NCBI GenBank assembly: GCA_026214975.1
Contig: CM047810.1
Span: forward strand, 2,542,001 to 2,606,000
Reading direction: 5' to 3'
Length of the DNA: 64,000 nt
Origin: Gentiana macrophylla
Taxonomy: Eukaryota; Streptophyta; Magnoliopsida; Gentianales; Gentianaceae
The translations under genes were made by a program, and so were the position numbers. Shown piece by piece: positions 58,568 through 64,000 of this stretch. The notes beneath the pieces are model-generated. The model ran no database searches, was not told where the DNA came from, and saw nothing but the letters and a program-made list of their open reading frames with translations. How positions within the stretch are numbered: the first letter of the stretch is position 1; every line of letters starts with the position of its first letter.

Positions 58568-61342
58568 GTTATCAATCAATTGGAAAGCTCAGCTCGGCCC
58601 ACCACATCCGAGAGACCATTTCGCTTCCAAGCTTGCTGGGTGAAGCACTCGGAATTCAGCACTTTTCTCTTGGATTCTTGGAATAATTTTGATGATAATC
58701 TGCACTTAGCTCTCGAAAATCTTGCGGAAAAATTACAAGTGTGGAACAGGGAGGTTTTTGGAAATCTCTTTTATCGCAAAAGAAGATGTCTAGCCCGGAT
58801 TGCGGGAATTCAACTTTCCCTCTCGAATGCCCCCTCAAATTTCCTTTTTAATCTTAACAAATCTCTTGTGCAGGAATATGAGGAGCTCCTAAGCCAGGAG
58901 GAGATCTATTGGTACCAAAAATCAAAGCTGGATTGGATTCAGAATGGGCAAAGAAACACTCGCTATTTTCACCTATCTACCAAGCGTAGGAGATCTAAAA
59001 ATTATATTCAATACTTACAGGACCCCAATGGCAATTGGATCAGCGATTCTGACACGCTCCACCACATGATTCGGCGATGATTTCATCTCTCTTACACGGA
59101 TGAACTGTGGTCCCTTCCGATGGCATTTTCGAGCCTATGCTCACTCACGCAGATAAGAGACTCGCCATGTCGACTGTCTCTCGAGGGTGAAGTTCGGGTC
59201 GCACTTTTTGATATGGGAGGTTTTAAATCCCCGCCCTGATGGTTTCCGCCGCCTTCTTTCAACATAACTGGGAACATCTTGGCACTCCTCTTACTTCATG
59301 GGTTATCAAGGCTTTTCATGATCAACGATTCCCGCCTGCTATGAACCGAACCTTCATTGCTTTGATTCCTAAGGTACATCCGCCCGAATCAGTGTCTCAA
59401 CTTCGTCCAATAGCACTTGCAAATGTAATGGTTAAAATCATCACGAAGATTATTGCCAACCGCCTCCGTTTGATTATTGGAAAAATTGCCGACAACAGTC
59501 AAAGTGCTTTTATACCAGGCAGGCAGACTTCGGATAATATTATTGTTACTCAGGAGGTGCTCTTTACTATGAAGCGGAAAAAATGAAGCAAAGGCTTAAT
59601 GATTATTAAGATCGATCTTGAGAAAGCTTATGACCGGGTCAACTGGGAGTTCCTTCGGCATATCCTTCATATTGTGGGCTTCAATAATGCTATGGTGGAC
59701 CTCATCATGTACTCTTTATCTAGCACATCTCTCGAAATCCTGTGGAACGGCTCTCCTCTCTAAGGCTTTCAACCCCACCGCGGTTTAAAGCAAGGTGACC
59801 CCCTCGCCCCTTATCTCTTTGTCATTGTTATGCAAGTACTGAGCTGTCTTATTCACCGATCCATTGATGAGGGAAGATGGAAACCGGTCTCTGTCTCTCG
59901 TGGGGGTCCTAAGCTCTCGCATTTATTTTTTGCGGATGACCTCCTACTGTTTGCGGAAGCATCTGTTGATCAAGCCCATGAAATTGACCGAGTTCTTTCT
60001 AGCTTTTGCGGATTTTCAGGCCAAAAGATTAGTGCGTCAAAATCCAAGTTTGCGGTCTCTCCAAATACGAATGCACAGACGATCAATCTCATACAGAATG
60101 CTTTGGGTATGTCTCATACCAATCACCTCGAGAAATATCTGGGAGTCCCCTTGCACCATAACCGTATGAAAAAAGATGAATTTCAAGGAATTGTTGATAG
60201 AGTCCATTCGAAACTCAAACCTTGGAAGGCAACCACTTTATCCAAGGCTGGCCGAGCTATTCTTTCTCAAATGGTCCTCTCCACAACGCCCTACTACCTT
60301 ATGCAGATGGTCCGCCTCCCTGCAAGCATTACATTATAGGCTAGACAAAATCATACGGGCATTCTTTTGGGGGCATGGCGCTGGAGAAAAAAAGGACTAC
60401 ATCTTGTTGCTTGGAACCATATCTCGCCGTCCGAAGAATCTGAGGAGGCCTTGGTATACGTGATGCACGTGATATGAATATTGCCTTTCTAGCTAAGCTC
60501 ACTTGGCGCGCTTCTCACGGACCCAAATAAGCTCTGGTGCAACTCACTGGCCGTAAATATGGGTCGCCCCTTGATGATCCAAAAGTAAATTGTTCTTTCA
60601 TTTGGCGCCATATATGCTATGCTACTAACTTTGTACGTGATGCAATCGATTTTGATAATGATGGGAACCCATGCTTGAAGTTGACTCCATCCGGAAAATT
60701 ACGATAAGCTCGGCGTATCATAACATCCAAAACCGATCTTTGATTCCCGCGCCCCGAGGATGGCAATTAGCGATTAATTTGGTCCATTAAAGGACCTCTT
60801 CGAGGAATATTTTACTTTGGCGATTTATCGCGACGCCTTCCCTACCACGGCCTTCTTAGGACCGCCATATCATTGAAGATGATGCACGCTTCCTTTGTTT
60901 GCCGAGACTGAATCGACCGCTTCATGTGGTTGGGGGATTGCCAGTGGACCACTAACCATGTGGAAGAAAGTCATCCACCGACAACATTGGAGTTCTTTTA
61001 TTTCGAGTTATGAGATCCCCTCATGGTTCGGCGTTGTTTGAAAATAAATATGTACAAGCATGACACCATTGAATTACGGAGATTTCTATTCCGCGAGATT
61101 GTCCTAAGCATCCGGTTTTGGCATAATTAGGAGTTTCATCATGATGAGCTCCACCGACCCCCGGAGAGTGTTCATCTCGGAAGCCATTAGCGCGCTCGAG
61201 AAACTTCGATTAGCGTGGCCTTGAGCCTTTCTTGTATTTGTTTTTTTGCTATTGTTGCCTCTCTCAAAAGTTTAGAAACTTTTTATGCAATTCGTTTGCT
61301 TTGCATAACTTTCGTAAGTTTTTTTAATAAAATATCCTTTTA

Positions 61343-61345
<3 letters not shown>
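58568..61345 (+). mobile_element. 5'-truncated LINE (L1 type)
   Basis: Plus-strand non-LTR retrotransposon. It begins in the endonuclease-RT linker (RPFRFQACWVKHSEF, QKSKLDWIQNGQRNTRYFH). Reverse transcriptase blocks follow: LIPKVHPPESVSQLRPIALA, QSAFIPGRQTSDNIIVTQEV, IKIDLEKAYDRVNWEFL, GLKQGDPLAPYLF and HLFFADDLLLFAEA (about 59916-59958). Next come KYLGVPLHHNRM, WKATTLSKAGR, the DKIIRAFFWGH thumb/zinc-ribbon region and decayed 3' sequence to about 61240. The tail AATAAAATATCC leads into (TA)n. At least two stops (59078-59080, 59584-59586) and several frameshifts make it inactive. Confidence 0.92.

Positions 61346-61417
<72 letters not shown>
61346..61417. repeat. (TA)n microsatellite at the LINE 3' end
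   Basis: About 36 TA units, pure, directly after the LINE tail. Many plant LINEs end in simple repeats like this. Confidence 0.95.
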
Positions 61418-61418
<1 letters not shown>

Positions 61419-63251
61419 GGACCCTTTCAACCGGCATTAGCGATGTTAGTTCCACAACAAATAATCACGCGTTACATATTCTTAATAAATCGATTATGAT
61501 TGAAGACATATTTATTGTTGCTATGAAGTCATCATGATAAAAATGTCTTGTGTTAATTTGTTGTTGGATTGACATTTGAAATACTTGAATATGTAACGGG
61601 GTCTTTCCAAAACGGACTAATTGTTTCTTTATCAAAAAATTTCTCCTTTAAATAATCTTAATTTGAATCAAACCATATTTAGCTTAAAAACCTCAAAACA
61701 TGCTTAGTTAAAAGATCTTATGATATGAGTTACAAATCAGGCTATTGACATGTGGCACGACCATCGCGAATCAAAGTTTGAAGAACATTTGGATCCACCC
61801 AACAAAACTTCATTCTTATTTAGGAGGGTAATATTATCGTTACAATCACATAAAATTAAATAACGAATCACACAATATATTTTATACAATTGATTATAAC
61901 GGAGGATTTGTTAATAATAAGTGAATGACAATATCAAACATCACTCGTAGGAAGGTTTCATGAACAAAGATAACTACAAATGGATACACTATTCTCTCTT
62001 TCTCAATTATTTATATATATATTCTGTCGGATAAGTGATATAATGCCAAATTCTTTCTTTTTTTTGTTTGAATTTATATCATAATAAAGACAAGACATTA
62101 TATAAAACAAACATTAATCAAATAATCATGCTATATAGTCAAACGGTTCATATTATGCATGGCATGTGGCATTATTGCATTGATTTAAAAACGTCTCTCA
62201 AAATTATACTTAACGTTCTGAGAAAAAAAAAATTTATACTTAACGTTCCCTCAGTAATTATATATAATTAGTGTGACATTAAATAAATTTCAAAAAAATA
62301 TATCACACAAATCGACAATATTTCACTTATTGTCGGTGTAATATGGTAGTAGTTGTTTTGTACTGGCAATAATTGAAAAAGAAAACTGTTCTTTTACAGT
62401 GCATGTTAATTTACACTTTTGACGTGTGAAAAAGTAAATTAATAATTTTCTTTTACAATACAATGATTGTAACAAATGGCCTTGCTGATTGATATTTTTG
62501 TTAATTCATGAGCGGTCATATTAAATAGCACTTTAGGAATCCTCATAGATAAAAATATAATACTTAAACTGATAAAAAAAAGCTAAACACAGTACTATAT
62601 ATGCAATACAATTGTCTGATATACAGTGCTATATATATAAATAAATAACTGCATATATAAATCCATTGATGGGGAGGAAGTTAATTTAGACACCGCACCT
62701 TTTTTTAAAAATAATTAAAAAATTACTTAAAAGCTACGAGTACTGACCCAACTCTCCTTCGGATTGAAGATAAAAAATAATAAAATAAAATAAAATAAAA
62801 ATCTTGAGGATTGGATGCTAAATGAATCACAAATCACATGTAGTATTAATCAAACAATGTGGTATATAGGTGTTCACATCAAGTTTCAAAAGAGACGGTG
62901 ATGGTTTGGTTCAACAACAACACTATCGCCTTTATATTTCAATTTCAATCCTCTCTTACTTAATATCAAAATTGACTTTAAAGGCCACCGGCCTCATTAA
63001 TTTTACTAACCACGCCTCACAAGTATGTGAAATGATATTATATTGGTCGCATCACCATCTATTGGTGATACGATACTTGAAAATTGTTAGTTAAATTTAG
63101 ATTGTATTTTTGTGCTAAAAACTTGGAATCGACTTTCTTGATGGTCGATTATATAATAAACTTATCGAAACTTGATACTTTTAACGAGGATCGATTGTTG
63201 GATTTAGAATCACCCATTTAAAATCGATCCTCAAGTAGGATATAAATAGTT
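61418..63251. other. AT-rich intergenic DNA
   Basis: No supported gene. An inverted repeat GAGGATCGATT (63186-63196) / AATCGATCCTC (63222-63232) lies near the right end. Confidence 0.55.
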
Positions 63252-63774
63252 TGTCGGATTTGACAAATGATATATGGGTCACACCGGGTGGATTATTTAT
63301 AAGTGGGCCGGGCCACAAAGACAAAGAATAAAGAATATAAACGGGCGTGGCGGGATACCTCACCGGCCGACTGCATCATACTCCTGAAACGAGAATAGTC
63401 GAGGAGCGGAACTCCACCACATTACTGGCATGTAGTATCTACAGACGAGAATGGTCGGCCAAGTGTGATGAAGACTAATTCGGCACTGTTATTTCAACTA
63501 CTACATGAGACGTGGGTAGGCCCCACGTCTGGTAATGTCCAAAGATAACTGACGATAACTTCCTACCACGTTGGGGAAGAGCATCACGATCTACAGCTAT
63601 AAGAGGAACACTCTGAACTACGATGGGGACTTGATTCCAGTTTGCTATTAAAATTGGATACGTAGGCAGCTCTCTCATAGAGTTCAGTCCAAAATTATAC
63701 ATAAATCTCCTTGTTCTTGTATTATTTTCCTAACTTGAATTACCCAATTACCCGATTGTAATATTCGATCAACA
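63252..63774 (+). repeat. 5' LTR of a gypsy-type element
   Basis: 523 bp, TGTCGGATTTG...TTCGATCAACA (TG...CA). It is followed by TCATTTGGAGCTAGAAGGAGG, a leader/primer-site arrangement I associate with plant gypsy elements (Tat/Retand-like). No second LTR in the window. Confidence 0.7.
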
Positions 63775-64000
63775 TCATTTGGAGCTAGAAGGAGGGTCAA
63801 TTCTAGTTAGTGAGCGATTATTACAGTAAAAATGGCAAGAAATCAAGGAAATTCGAAGAAACAACAAAATTAACCAGAAAAAGAAAATCAAACCGGAGAC
63901 AAGAGCCCAGATCGAAATGATTATGAAACCGGAAAGAAAGTTCTGGAAAAAGGACAGACAAGCAACCCAGACGCAGTTAAACAAATGTTGGTAGAGAACC
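63775..64000 (+). pseudogene. start of gypsy gag, running off the window
   Basis: The ATG at 63832 opens MARNQGNSKKQQN, followed by TAA, then a hydrophilic Lys/Glu/Asp-rich stretch continues in frame to the window end. This resembles a gag N-terminus with a stop. Too short for a firm family call. Confidence 0.55.

Overview
This is nuclear DNA from a flowering plant, most likely a eudicot. The evidence is AT-rich intergenic DNA, multi-exon genes with GT-AG introns, plant-only families (VTE3, IQD, NET1, p24 beta, LIFEGUARD, plastid ATP sulfurylase) and a dense load of copia, gypsy, LINE, SINE and MITE sequences. No prokaryotic operon, phage or CRISPR array is present. Species cannot be named from the sequence alone.

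Layout. (1) 1-1.6 kb: two related MITEs. (2) 1.6-15.7 kb: a chitinase-like gene (minus strand), last exon at 1577-2168 and first exon at 15323-15709, whose intron has been filled by about 13 kb of nested copia elements. One of these contains a short chimera of plastid 16S and 5S rRNA gene pieces. Both chitinase-like exons carry frame lesions, so the gene is probably dead. (3) 16.2-18.8 kb: VTE3 (plus), an inner-envelope methyltransferase of tocopherol/plastoquinone synthesis. (4) 19-26 kb: a SINE with target duplications, then a rearranged copia element that holds a 1.8 kb solo LTR and a second copy of the downstream gene's upstream DNA. (5) 26.5-27.8 kb: a CML8/11-like calmodulin gene (plus). 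(6) 28.7-31.9 kb: plastid ATP sulfurylase (minus), with a solo LTR in intron 1. (7) 33.0-35.3 kb: a p24 beta cargo receptor (minus). (8) 36.4-38.4 kb: a LIFEGUARD/BAX-inhibitor membrane protein (plus). (9) 39-44 kb: a SINE and nested minus-strand copia/LTR debris. (10) 45.2-47.3 kb: an IQD calmodulin-binding protein (plus). (11) 48.1-53.3 kb: a 1627-residue NET1 actin-binding protein (minus). (12) 53-64 kb: a gene-free, repeat-rich arm with a foldback MITE, a LINE RNase H remnant, a MULE/hAT-like MITE, a 2.7 kb LINE with a (TA)n tail, and the 5' end of a gypsy element that runs off the window.

The host genes do not form a pathway; they are ordinary neighbours. Seven of the eight are intact by splice-junction analysis: every exon junction I placed keeps the frame. 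The unusual content is in how mobile DNA has rearranged gene structure: the split chitinase-like gene, the plastid rRNA chimera, the LTR plus promoter duplication next to the CML gene, and the sense-oriented LTR inside the ATP sulfurylase gene. I found no convincing undescribed biochemical system.
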